From: Pseudomonas sp. UBA1879 | Lineage (GTDB): Bacteria > Pseudomonadota > Gammaproteobacteria > Pseudomonadales > Pseudomonadaceae | Direction of reading: 5' to 3' | Length of the DNA: 64,000 nt | Assembly: GCF_002338065.1 (NCBI RefSeq) | Contig: NZ_DDHJ01000002.1 | Location: 4,008-68,007, forward strand | Shown: piece after piece, positions 1 to 8,012 of the stretch | How positions within the stretch are numbered: position 1 is the stretch's first letter | Layout of the letters: every line of letters begins with the position of its first letter | Program-made: the position numbers and the translations under genes | Notes under the pieces: generated by a model | The model's database searches: none | Told to the model about the DNA's origin: nothing | The model's input: only the letters and a program-made list of their open reading frames with translations

Positions 1-26
1 GTGAGAGGTGAAATCGGAAGCTGTAG

Positions 27-884
27 TCACTCCACTGCAGGCTGCCACGTCCCGATCATGTGCACGATCCCTTCCTTCCCCTCAACCTTCAACTGCCCGT
101 GGGAGCCCGCAGCGCTGGCAGACAGCGTGACTTCACTCGGCAACCGGACCGGTTTCTGAAATTCCACCGAGATGTCCACATTCGAGGCCGGCAAATGGTC
201 ATCGAGCGCAGCCAGCGTACGGCTTTTCATCCACAGGCCGTGGGCAATGGCGGTCGGAAAGCCGAACAGCTTGGCGCTGGTGTCGCTCAGGTGAATGGGA
301 TTGTAATCGCCGCTGACTTTCGCGTATTGCCGACCAATATCGGATGGCGCGTACCACGTCGCCAGCTCGGTCATCGGCAGTGGCGCGGCTTCATAAGCAC
401 CTTCGATTTCGCCTTCGATCTTCGCGCCTTTGCAGAGCATGGTGCTGTCCTCTTCCCACAGCAGGCCCAGCGCATCTTCGAACTGCGTGATGAGGCTGAA
501 CGTCGCGCCTTTTGCGTGGGGCTTGAGGTTGGCGACCCGAACGCTGACTTGCGCCTTGATCACACTGCCGAGCGGTCGACGGATGCTGATGCGGTTGTGC
601 AGATGCACCAGCCCCAGCAGCGGGAAGGGAAAGTCTTTGTCAGTCAGCAGCTTCATTTGCAGTGGGAAGGCCAACACATGGGGGTAGGTCGGTGGCAGCA
701 GACTACCGGGAATGAACCCGCAGACCTTGGAGAACGCGTTGACCTTGTCCGGGTCCACCGACACCCAGCAGCGCAGGCCCTGGTCCGGCAACTGCGAGCC
801 ACTGATTTTGCGCCGCAACGCTGCTTGCATGAACAGACCCGGCAGCGCCGGTGGGGTGTCGAGATAGCGCCAATGTGCACTCAT
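27..884 (-). CDS. MaoC-like dehydratase / (R)-specific enoyl hydratase
   Basis: The 285-residue product carries a hotdog-fold MaoC hydratase domain in its C-terminal half. Around residue 190 it has the hydratase-2 motif SGDYNPIH, followed by GFPTAIAHGLW; the Asp and His of that motif are the catalytic pair in this family. It likely hydrates or dehydrates an acyl-thioester intermediate. The start at 884 is chosen because GGGAG lies about 8 nt upstream; an in-frame start 17 codons earlier lacks such a site. It lies 23 bp downstream of the fabG-like gene in the same direction, so the two are probably co-transcribed. The N-terminal half is a degenerate hotdog half, as in fused MaoC proteins. Substrate is unknown. 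Confidence 0.85.
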   Translation of the reverse strand: MSAHWRYLDTPPALPGLFMQAALRRKISGSQLPDQGLRCWVSVDPDKVNAFSKVCGFIPGSLLPPTYPHVLAFPLQMKLLTDKDFPFPLLGLVHLHNRISIRRPLGSVIKAQVSVRVANLKPHAKGATFSLITQFEDALGLLWEEDSTMLCKGAKIEGEIEGAYEAAPLPMTELATWYAPSDIGRQYAKVSGDYNPIHLSDTSAKLFGFPTAIAHGLWMKSRTLAALDDHLPASNVDISVEFQKPVRLPSEVTLSASAAGSHGQLKVEGKEGIVHMIGTWQPAVE

Positions 885-907
885 CGAGTTGTCTCCCGTA
901 TTCGCCG

Positions 908-2263
908 TTACGCCCCGATCACGCTCTGGCCGCAAACCCTCAGCACTTGCCCGGTGACCGAGCCGCTGCCCGGTTGACTCAGCCAGGCCACCGCTTCGGC
1001 GACATCCTGGGGCAGACCGCCTTGACCGAGTGAACTCATGCGTCGACCGGCTTCGCGCAAGGCGAAGGGCATGTGCGCGGTCATGCTGGTTTCAATGAAG
1101 CCGGGTGCGATGGCATTGATGCTGATGCCGCGCGTCTTCAACGAAGGCGCCATTGCCCGCGCCAAGCCGATGAGGCCGGCCTTGCTGGTGGCGTAGTTGG
1201 TCTGCCCGCGATTGCCCGCCAGGCCGCTGATGGACGCCATCACAATCACGCTGCCGTTGTCGCGTAGCGTACCGGCCTCGATCAGCGCCTGGGTCAGCGC
1301 TTGAGGGGCATTGAGGTTGACGTCGAGCACGGAATCCCAGAAATCGGCAGTCATGTTCGCCAGGGTCTTGTCCCGAGTGATGCCTGCGTTGTGCACGAGG
1401 ATGTCGAGACCGCCCGGGAAGTGTTCGATCAACTGGGCGGCAGCGTCCGTTGCGCAGATGTCCAGCACCAGTGACTGACCGCCGAGGCGAGCGGCAAGCG
1501 CGTCGAGATCCGACTTGGCTTGTGGCACATCCAGTAACACAACCTCTGCGCCGTCGCGGGCCAGGGTTTCAGCGATGGCCGCGCCGATGCCACGGGCAGC
1601 GCCGGTCACCAGCGCCTTGCGTCCAGCCAACGGGCGGCTCCAATCCTGCACCTGACCGGCGCAGGTGCCGAGGCGAACGACCTGTCCGGAGATGAACGCG
1701 CTTTTTGGCGACAGAAAGAAGCGCAACGCGCCTTCCAGTTGGTCTTCCGCGCCGTCATCGATTTGCAGCAATTGAACCGTGCCGCCGTGGCGCATTTCTT
1801 TCGCCAGCGAGCGGCTGAAACCTTCGATCGCCTGCTGAGTGCTGGCGGCCAGCGGGTCGGTCAGGGTGCCAGGGCTGCGGGCGAGGATTGCAATGTGCGC
1901 GCTGTTTTCCAAATGGCGCAGCACCGGCTGGAAGAAGTCGCGCAGTTGAGACAGCTGGGCGGTGTGCAGCAGCGTGCTGGCGTCGAATACGATGGCTTTG
2001 ATTTTCGAGCCTTGATCGGGTGTCCAAGGGTGCGCGCCGCTGAGGTCGCTCGCAAAGCTGAATAGCAGATCGGTCATGCGCGGCGCGAACTCGCTGACCC
2101 GCGCCGCGAGAGGTCCACCGCCCAACAGCAACGCGCCTTCGACAGGCCGCAGGCGCCCGGCTTGCCAGCGATCCAGTCGTGCTGGCGCAGGAAGGCCCAC
2201 GGCTCCGACCAGTCGGCGACCGAAGTCGGAGTTGGCGAAGTCAATGTAGCGATCGGATGCCAT
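908..2263 (-). CDS. fabG: Long-form 3-oxoacyl-ACP reductase (FabG-type SDR)
   Basis: This 451-residue protein is a short-chain dehydrogenase with an extra N-terminal Rossmann-like region of about 200 residues, the high-molecular-weight FabG arrangement. The C-terminal half has the NADP-binding motif TGAARGIGAAIA near residue 220, the NAG motif (LVHNAGITRD), and the catalytic Ser with the YATSK Tyr/Lys pair near residues 345-365. It should reduce 3-oxoacyl thioesters with NADPH. A strong AAGGAG lies 8 nt before the ATG at 2263. With the downstream MaoC hydratase and the divergent thiolase it forms a set able to run condensation, reduction and dehydration, or the reverse. Whether it acts on ACP or CoA esters cannot be told from sequence. 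Confidence 0.88.
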   Translation of the reverse strand: MASDRYIDFANSDFGRRLVGAVGLPAPARLDRWQAGRLRPVEGALLLGGGPLAARVSEFAPRMTDLLFSFASDLSGAHPWTPDQGSKIKAIVFDASTLLHTAQLSQLRDFFQPVLRHLENSAHIAILARSPGTLTDPLAASTQQAIEGFSRSLAKEMRHGGTVQLLQIDDGAEDQLEGALRFFLSPKSAFISGQVVRLGTCAGQVQDWSRPLAGRKALVTGAARGIGAAIAETLARDGAEVVLLDVPQAKSDLDALAARLGGQSLVLDICATDAAAQLIEHFPGGLDILVHNAGITRDKTLANMTADFWDSVLDVNLNAPQALTQALIEAGTLRDNGSVIVMASISGLAGNRGQTNYATSKAGLIGLARAMAPSLKTRGISINAIAPGFIETSMTAHMPFALREAGRRMSSLGQGGLPQDVAEAVAWLSQPGSGSVTGQVLRVCGQSVIGA

Positions 2264-2367
2264 GGAACACTCTCCTTGAGTCGGGGTTCAAAGAAGTGGA
2301 CCACATCAATAGCTAATAAGTCCTACGCTTTCGGGCTGAACAGCGCACACAGGAAAGGGAGATTTCA

Positions 2368-3645
2368 ATGAACCAGATACGCCGCGTCGCCATCGTCGGA
2401 GGCAACCGCATTCCGTTCGCCCGCTCCAATGGCGCCTACGCCACGGCCAGCAACCAGGAGATGCTCACGGCGGCGCTGGAAGGGCTGATCGAGCGCTTCA
2501 GCCTGCACGGCCTGCGCATGGGTGAAGTGGCGGCGGGTGCGGTGCTCAAGCATTCCCGGGATTTCAACCTGACACGTGAATGTGTACTGGGCTCGCGTCT
2601 GTCTGCGCAAACGCCGGCGTATGACATCCAGCAAGCCTGCGGCACGGGACTGGAAGCGGCGTTGCTGGTTGCCAACAAGATTGCGCTGGGCCAGATCGAA
2701 TGTGGCATCGCGGGCGGCGTGGATACGACGTCCGACGCGCCCATTGGGGTGAACGAAGACCTGCGCCGGATACTGCTCCAGGTCAATCGGGCCAAGGGTG
2801 CAAGGGACAAGCTCAAAGTGCTGACCCAATTGAGGCCGCACAATCTCAAACCTGAACTGCCTCGTAACGGCGAGCCCCGTACCGGGCTGTCCATGGGGCA
2901 GCATTGCGAGCTGATGGCGCAGACCTGGCAGATACCCCGCGAGGCGCAAGATCAACTGGCGCTGGAAAGTCATCAGAAAATGGCGGCCGCCTATGCCTCG
3001 GGCTGGCAGGACGATTTGCTCACGCCGTTTCGGGGCCTGACACGGGACAACAACTTGCGTGTCGATGCCAGCCTGGAAAAGCTCGCCTCACTGAACCCTG
3101 CTTACGAGCGCAGCCCTCGAGGCACATTGACGGCGGGCAACTCGACGCCGCTGACCGATGGCGCGTCTGTGGTCTTGCTGGCCAGTGAAGAATGGGCCAA
3201 CGCGCGCGGCTTGCCGGTTTTGGCGTATCTACGCGACGGTGAGGCGGGGGCGGTGGATTTTGTGCGCGGCGATGAGGGGCTGCTCATGGCCCCGGTGTAT
3301 GCCGTGCCTCGGTTGCTGGCGCGCAATGGTCTGACCTTGCAGGATTTTGATTACTACGAAATCCACGAGGCATTTGCGGCGCAGGTGTTGTGCACACTCA
3401 AGGCGTGGGAAGACCCCGAATACTGTAAGAACCGATTGGACCTCGACGTGCCGCTGGGCGCCATCGACCGCAGCAAACTCAATGTCAAAGGCAGCTCATT
3501 GGCAGCAGGACACCCCTTTGCCGCGACCGGCGGACGCATCGTCGCCAACCTCGCGAAACTCCTCAGCGTGGCCGGGCAGGGGCGAGGGTTGATCTCGATT
3601 TGCGCAGCGGGCGGGCAGGGCGTGACGGCGATTCTGGAGCGGTAG
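2368..3645 (+). CDS. Acetyl-CoA C-acyltransferase (thiolase, FadI-like)
   Basis: The 425-residue product is a thiolase. The nucleophilic cysteine is Cys91 in QQACGTGLE, the His of EIHEAFAAQ and the C-terminal CAAGGQG motif supply the remaining catalytic residues, and the NSTPLTDGAS and AAGHPFAATGGR blocks are typical. It cleaves or forms 3-oxoacyl-CoA. AGGAAAGGGAG precedes the ATG closely. It is divergent from fabG with 104 bp between starts, so promoters for both lie in that gap. In P. aeruginosa a thiolase, a short-chain dehydrogenase and an AraC-type regulator are also neighbours (recalled, not searched). Beta-oxidation versus biosynthetic direction is unresolved. Confidence 0.88.
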   Translation: MNQIRRVAIVGGNRIPFARSNGAYATASNQEMLTAALEGLIERFSLHGLRMGEVAAGAVLKHSRDFNLTRECVLGSRLSAQTPAYDIQQACGTGLEAALLVANKIALGQIECGIAGGVDTTSDAPIGVNEDLRRILLQVNRAKGARDKLKVLTQLRPHNLKPELPRNGEPRTGLSMGQHCELMAQTWQIPREAQDQLALESHQKMAAAYASGWQDDLLTPFRGLTRDNNLRVDASLEKLASLNPAYERSPRGTLTAGNSTPLTDGASVVLLASEEWANARGLPVLAYLRDGEAGAVDFVRGDEGLLMAPVYAVPRLLARNGLTLQDFDYYEIHEAFAAQVLCTLKAWEDPEYCKNRLDLDVPLGAIDRSKLNVKGSSLAAGHPFAATGGRIVANLAKLLSVAGQGRGLISICAAGGQGVTAILER

Positions 3646-3701
3646 TCGTGATCATCATGCTGCGACGACCCTGACCGGGACTTCGAAGGTATGCGCAACT
3701 C

Positions 3702-3788
3702 CTGTGGGCTTGCTCACGAAAAGGTCTGATGGGACGACAGATTTTTGTGTCAGAACCATTGCCTCCACGAGCAAGCTCACTCCCGCAG
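3702..3788. repeat. REPIN-like pair of inverted palindromic elements
   Basis: Two imperfect inverted copies of the Pseudomonas motif containing CTTGCTCACGA / CGAGCAAGCTCAC face each other across about 45 bp between the thiolase and the AraC gene. This is the doublet arrangement of REP elements. The rest of the 240-bp gap shows no gene. Confidence 0.7.
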
Positions 3789-3885
3789 GGGGCGCGTGAA
3801 ATCCGGATGCAGGTTCCAGAGCTCTAGGTGGATCTAGTCCGGATAACAACCGTAAACTGCTCGCTTCACGACAGAAGACCTGCCC

Positions 3886-4692
3886 ATGCCGAGCAAAGGA
3901 CATCCTCCTTCCCGCAGCCCTGACACACTCCGGCAAATCCCCGCCCTCACTGACCTGCCCCGGCCTGTTTACGCCCGCGCCGAGAGTCTGAGCGCAGGGT
4001 CGTGGACGCCGACCCATCGTCACGATTGGGTGCAGTTTTCCTACGCTATCAGCGGTGTGCTTGGCGTTCACACCGAACAAGGCAGTTTCTTCGCCCCTCC
4101 ACAATGGGGCGTGTGGATTCCCGCCGGGCTCGATCACGAAGTAGTGACCTCGACACGTGCCGAAATGCGCAGTCTCTACGTTCGCACCGAAGACTCGCTC
4201 TGGGCCCCGGCTCGCTGCCGTGTGCTGGAAGTTACCCCCTTGGCCCGCGAGCTGATCAAGGCGTTCTGCCTGCTGCCCGCGGATTATTCCGAGTGCGACA
4301 GCCGCGAATCCCGGCTGGTCCACGTGCTGCTCGATCAATTGGCGCAATTGCCGGAGGTGGCCTTTTCCCTGCCGCTTCCCCGTCATCCCCGGCTGCTGGC
4401 GCTGTGCAACGAGCTGATCAGGGACCCCAGCCAGAACACCACACTGACCGAGTGGGCTGGCCGTATGAACATGTCGGAAAAGACCCTCATGCGCCTGTTT
4501 CAGCGCGAGACCGGCTTGAGTTTCAGAGGCTGGCGGCAACGAGCGCGGTTACTTGCCTCGCTCAATGCATTGGAAGAGGGCGACAGCGTGACCAGCACCG
4601 CCCTGAATTGCGGGTACGACTCAACGTCGGCGTTTATCGCGGCGTTCAAGAGCCTGTTTGGCTTCACGCCCGGCGAGTTGTTTCGCGTTTGA
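3886..4692 (+). CDS. AraC-family transcriptional regulator
   Basis: The 268-residue protein has an N-terminal cupin sensor region, with HRHDWVQFSYAISG near residue 45 and the WIPAGLDHEV signature, followed by a C-terminal AraC double helix-turn-helix. The second helix region reads ALNCGYDSTSAFIAAFKSLFGFTPGE, broken here across the classical AraC signature. Proteins of this layout usually regulate neighbouring genes, and the adjacent thiolase/fabG/maoC cassette is the obvious candidate target, which is inference. The ribosome-binding site before the ATG is weak (GACAGAAGACC). The gene converges with the Ig-like gene ending at 4736; no terminator hairpin is visible in the 43-bp gap. Confidence 0.88.
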   Translation: MPSKGHPPSRSPDTLRQIPALTDLPRPVYARAESLSAGSWTPTHRHDWVQFSYAISGVLGVHTEQGSFFAPPQWGVWIPAGLDHEVVTSTRAEMRSLYVRTEDSLWAPARCRVLEVTPLARELIKAFCLLPADYSECDSRESRLVHVLLDQLAQLPEVAFSLPLPRHPRLLALCNELIRDPSQNTTLTEWAGRMNMSEKTLMRLFQRETGLSFRGWRQRARLLASLNALEEGDSVTSTALNCGYDSTSAFIAAFKSLFGFTPGELFRV

Positions 4693-4735
4693 AACGTGTC
4701 ATTGCGATCTCGACTAAAAGCGTTCAGATCATCGA

Positions 4736-5599
4736 TTACGCCACTGAGCCGTAGATCGTCACGCTGGTGTCTGTAGTCGTGCCGCCGTTCGGGATATCGA
4801 AGCCTTTGGAGTCGGTCACTCGGTCGATGGTGACGGAAGTGATGGGCGGCACGGCCGTGATGGCATATGTCGTCAACGGAAATGCCTGGCGCGTGGTCCC
4901 CCCATCGAACGACACTTCCAACACCAGCTTCAGTGATGAGCCGTCGGTCAGGCCTTTTAGAAAACTTTGCGGGATCTTGGTGCTTTGAACGCCTGTGCTG
5001 GTGATCGCATAGCCCTGCCATGCGGGCAAATCCAGCGTGGTCGAGCCTTCCAGCTTTAGCCAAAGACGTTGCCCGACGGCGATCAAAGGCCATGCCGACA
5101 CCGTGACATCGGCGTCGGCCGTCAAGGCGGTCACATCAAGTGTTCCTCCAGAGGCTTGTGCGATCTGCGGGCCCGCGAGCTGGTTTTCCGGGATCGGGGT
5201 CACGGTCAGTTTCAAGTACTGGGAAATTGAAGTGCCGGCTGGGCGGACCACTGCGTAGACGACATCGACGGTCTTGCCGATCGCTTTGACAACGTCCTCG
5301 ACTGGAACGGCGAACGTCACCTTGCCGAACATGCTGCCGTTCTGCTCGTCGAATGTGTCATTACCGTTGAACGACAGCCCGATGATGTCTGAGACGTTCA
5401 TCTCGGGGTAGGCAACCTCGACGTGTACGCCAGATGCACCGAGCAGGGGATTCAGGGTGCCTGAAGGTGCTTCGGTCACCGTCGGTGCGGGGAAGGTGTT
5501 CTGTTGAGTGCTGCTGAGCGTGCTCACGCCAGAGGTCTTACCCACTGAGGAGAAGGCTGCGGCCAGTTTTTTTTTGTCGTCGTCTGTGATCTTGCTCAT
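4736..5599 (-). CDS. Signal-less Ig-like / beta-sandwich repeat protein (C-terminally cut)
   Basis: I do not know a function. The 287-residue product starts MSKITDDDKKK, with no signal peptide or membrane segment. AAGGA sits 8 nt before the ATG at 5599, so this start is preferred over the one 9 bp upstream. Residues about 35-130 and 135-245 look like two beta-sandwich modules of the type repeated in very large Pseudomonas surface-like proteins (ADVTVSAWPLIAVGQRLW is characteristic). The last residues, NGGTTTDTSVTIYGSVA, look like the linker and first strand of a further bacterial Ig-like domain, then the reading frame stops. It follows the 5641-7911 gene by 41 bp and is probably in its operon. 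Confidence 0.7.
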   Translation of the reverse strand: MSKITDDDKKKLAAAFSSVGKTSGVSTLSSTQQNTFPAPTVTEAPSGTLNPLLGASGVHVEVAYPEMNVSDIIGLSFNGNDTFDEQNGSMFGKVTFAVPVEDVVKAIGKTVDVVYAVVRPAGTSISQYLKLTVTPIPENQLAGPQIAQASGGTLDVTALTADADVTVSAWPLIAVGQRLWLKLEGSTTLDLPAWQGYAITSTGVQSTKIPQSFLKGLTDGSSLKLVLEVSFDGGTTRQAFPLTTYAITAVPPITSVTIDRVTDSKGFDIPNGGTTTDTSVTIYGSVA

Positions 5600-5640
5600 G
5601 ATGTTCATCCTTGTTGAGCGTAAATGCGCTTTGGCGCGTT

Positions 5641-7911
5641 TCAGATGTTCATAACGAAGTGGTCCCAAAGGGTCCAGTCGGCGTGGCTGGTGATTTCCAG
5701 GTACCGAATGCGCCTCGTTGCGCTCGTGTAAGTCACGGTTTGGTTGGGTTGCGATGGCAGGATTTTGGTACCCAGTTCCGTTCTGGAGGCGTCCAGGTAG
5801 CGGATCGCGGTGGCATTGGAAGCCACGCCATGAACGTTGAAGCTCAGGGTGGTGCAGTCGGTGTCGCACTGAAGCTCAATCACCTGATCACCATTTCCCC
5901 GGTAGCTGACTTGCAGAACGGGGTTGGTAAACAGTGTGGTGTCGGCTTCAGGCGGCAGTACATAACGCGGATCGAAGCCGGCAACGCCTGTGCCCGATAC
6001 GAACCGGATCGTCATGTTCCGGGTCTTGATCGATCCCCCCGCGCTGATCAAGTCGGCGTCATGCTCGTCGAAGTCGTCAATGAGCTCGCTTGGCCCTGCG
6101 GGCTGTATGAGCAGCGCTTTGCTGGCAGAGGTGCGGGTCGCTCCGCTCGAAACCACCGTGTAGTACACCTGCACCGTTTTGCCGAGGTTGGCGTCGACGT
6201 ATGTCTTCGCCAGATCGAAAGGAATTTCTTTGCCGTTCCAGTTCGATGGCACCACGAAGGTGTCTGTGAAAGGCGAATCTGCCGCCCAGACAACGGTGAC
6301 GGTTTCCCCCGCCTGCATGGGGATGTAATTGACCCGGATGGTGGTGCCGTTAGCCGGTACTTTTGCGGGGTCCAGCAAATCGCCTTCGGAATAATCCACG
6401 ACCGGAGCGGGCAACTGCGCGCCTGCCTGGCGAATCTGGAACGTGCTAACCGGTGAAACAATGACTGGCCCGTCACCCTTGTACAACGTGTAGCTGAGGT
6501 CCACCTTGCCATTGACCAAAGGATCGACGAAGGTTTTGCTCACTGAACGCGTAATGGGTTTCCCGACAACGCTTCCCGTGACGAGGACGTTGAACGTATG
6601 CACCAAAGGTGTCCCGTTGGCCGCGGTGCCGCTCCAGGAAACTAGCAATTGGTCGCCGATGGCGATCATTTCGGAGGCGTCGATATGAACCGTCGCCCCG
6701 CTCGCAGGGAGTGCGTCAGGGTCCAGAATGCTGCCAGTGGCCTCGAGTATGCTGGGCGGTGGCAAGTTTTGTACGTCGCCAATTACCTGCACATTGGCCC
6801 TTCGGGAATACTTGGAAGGTCCTGTTGCAGGCGTGACTGTATAGCGCATGGTCGCGTAGCCCTTCGCAATCAGTTTCACCTGCGCGTTGGGCACGCTCAG
6901 GGCGATGGGCCAGCCAATGTCGTTCTCCGTAACCTTGTAGTTGATGAGCACGTCGGGCAGCAAAGTGCCGTCTGCGGTGCGTCCACTCCAGGCCAGTTGC
7001 ACCTGGTCGTCGCGCTCCATGAACGGTTGTGGCGTATCAGCCGAGGATTGTATCTGCGCATATTCTGCAGTCCCCCCTTTAAGGGTGTAGACAGGAATCT
7101 GCACTTGCACGTCGCTGTTGCCCAACAGTTTCAGGTCTATCGTGCCATTGACCACGCCGGTGCCGCTGACTCTGGGAGCCTGCAAGAAACTGTTGCCCAC
7201 CTCGACGTCGGTGTCGCGCTGACGGGACCATTTCGACCAGTTGTTGACCAGATCCCGGATCTGATAGCGCACGATCACCTTACCTGCGCTAGCCTCCAGT
7301 ACCGCCCGCGTGACCTCGAACGTAACAGGGTTGCCTACGATGACAGGCAGACGAGGAAGAATGCGTTGGCCTCCCCAGTCAAGCGTAACCTTGTCATGTG
7401 AATCCATGTTTTCGTAGGGCGCAATGGTCACCGTCAGACTCTGAGTCGGCTCTTCGATGAGCGCCGGAATACCCTGAATTTCAGGCAAGCGCTCATTGAT
7501 GTAGGGCGTCCCCGCGTCCGGGTCTGTTCCGCCGGGGATCAGGGTTTTTACCCGCACTAACCGGTCAGGCGAGCGATCGGGCGAACCGCCAATGACTGGG
7601 GTGACCTCGTAGGCCACCTTATGTTCATCGTCGCCAAACTGAATGATGTCGGTTGCTTTGACCAGAAAGCTGATCAGACGGGTTTCCATTGCCTTGTCAT
7701 CGACGAGGGTTGAAAGAAGGGCCCGCTCTTGCCAATAGAGGTCGATGCGATCTTTCAGCCCTATTTCGTTTCCGACGGGAAGCACCACTTGCACCACAAT
7801 GCTGGCCTCGGGGTCATCGTACAAATCTGTCCAGTTCAAGCCGCCGTTGGCTTCCGTGGAGGGAACCCTTGGGCTGGAAAGTGCTAGCGGAGTAATGGTT
7901 GAGTTGCCCAC
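5641..7911 (-). CDS. Large signal-less multi-module beta-sandwich protein
   Basis: The 756-residue product starts at a GTG (7911) with AAGGAG 6 nt upstream. There is no signal peptide, membrane segment or enzyme motif. It is built of roughly 100-residue modules, each opening with a Pro-rich strand such as PPPSILEATGSILDP or LPAPVVDYSEGDLLDP and containing a GDxLxVxWxG-type core (IGDQLLVSWSG, GETVTVVWA). The linker IPGGTDPDAGTPYINERL near residue 127 has a near copy in the upstream gene at 8013-10016. The final 130 residues differ and resemble a jelly-roll-like C-terminal domain with a CDTDC pair. Likely co-transcribed with its neighbours on both sides. Function unknown; adhesion or secreted-structure roles are guesses. 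Confidence 0.72.
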   Translation of the reverse strand: MGNSTITPLALSSPRVPSTEANGGLNWTDLYDDPEASIVVQVVLPVGNEIGLKDRIDLYWQERALLSTLVDDKAMETRLISFLVKATDIIQFGDDEHKVAYEVTPVIGGSPDRSPDRLVRVKTLIPGGTDPDAGTPYINERLPEIQGIPALIEEPTQSLTVTIAPYENMDSHDKVTLDWGGQRILPRLPVIVGNPVTFEVTRAVLEASAGKVIVRYQIRDLVNNWSKWSRQRDTDVEVGNSFLQAPRVSGTGVVNGTIDLKLLGNSDVQVQIPVYTLKGGTAEYAQIQSSADTPQPFMERDDQVQLAWSGRTADGTLLPDVLINYKVTENDIGWPIALSVPNAQVKLIAKGYATMRYTVTPATGPSKYSRRANVQVIGDVQNLPPPSILEATGSILDPDALPASGATVHIDASEMIAIGDQLLVSWSGTAANGTPLVHTFNVLVTGSVVGKPITRSVSKTFVDPLVNGKVDLSYTLYKGDGPVIVSPVSTFQIRQAGAQLPAPVVDYSEGDLLDPAKVPANGTTIRVNYIPMQAGETVTVVWAADSPFTDTFVVPSNWNGKEIPFDLAKTYVDANLGKTVQVYYTVVSSGATRTSASKALLIQPAGPSELIDDFDEHDADLISAGGSIKTRNMTIRFVSGTGVAGFDPRYVLPPEADTTLFTNPVLQVSYRGNGDQVIELQCDTDCTTLSFNVHGVASNATAIRYLDASRTELGTKILPSQPNQTVTYTSATRRIRYLEITSHADWTLWDHFVMNI

Positions 7912-8012
7912 AGAACGCTCCTTGTGCCGTGAAAAGTGAATCGTGTGTATTGAAATGATGGGCGCGGGCCGGAACCGACTCCGGCCGCGCCATTCGCGAT
8001 TGCACTAGCGGC

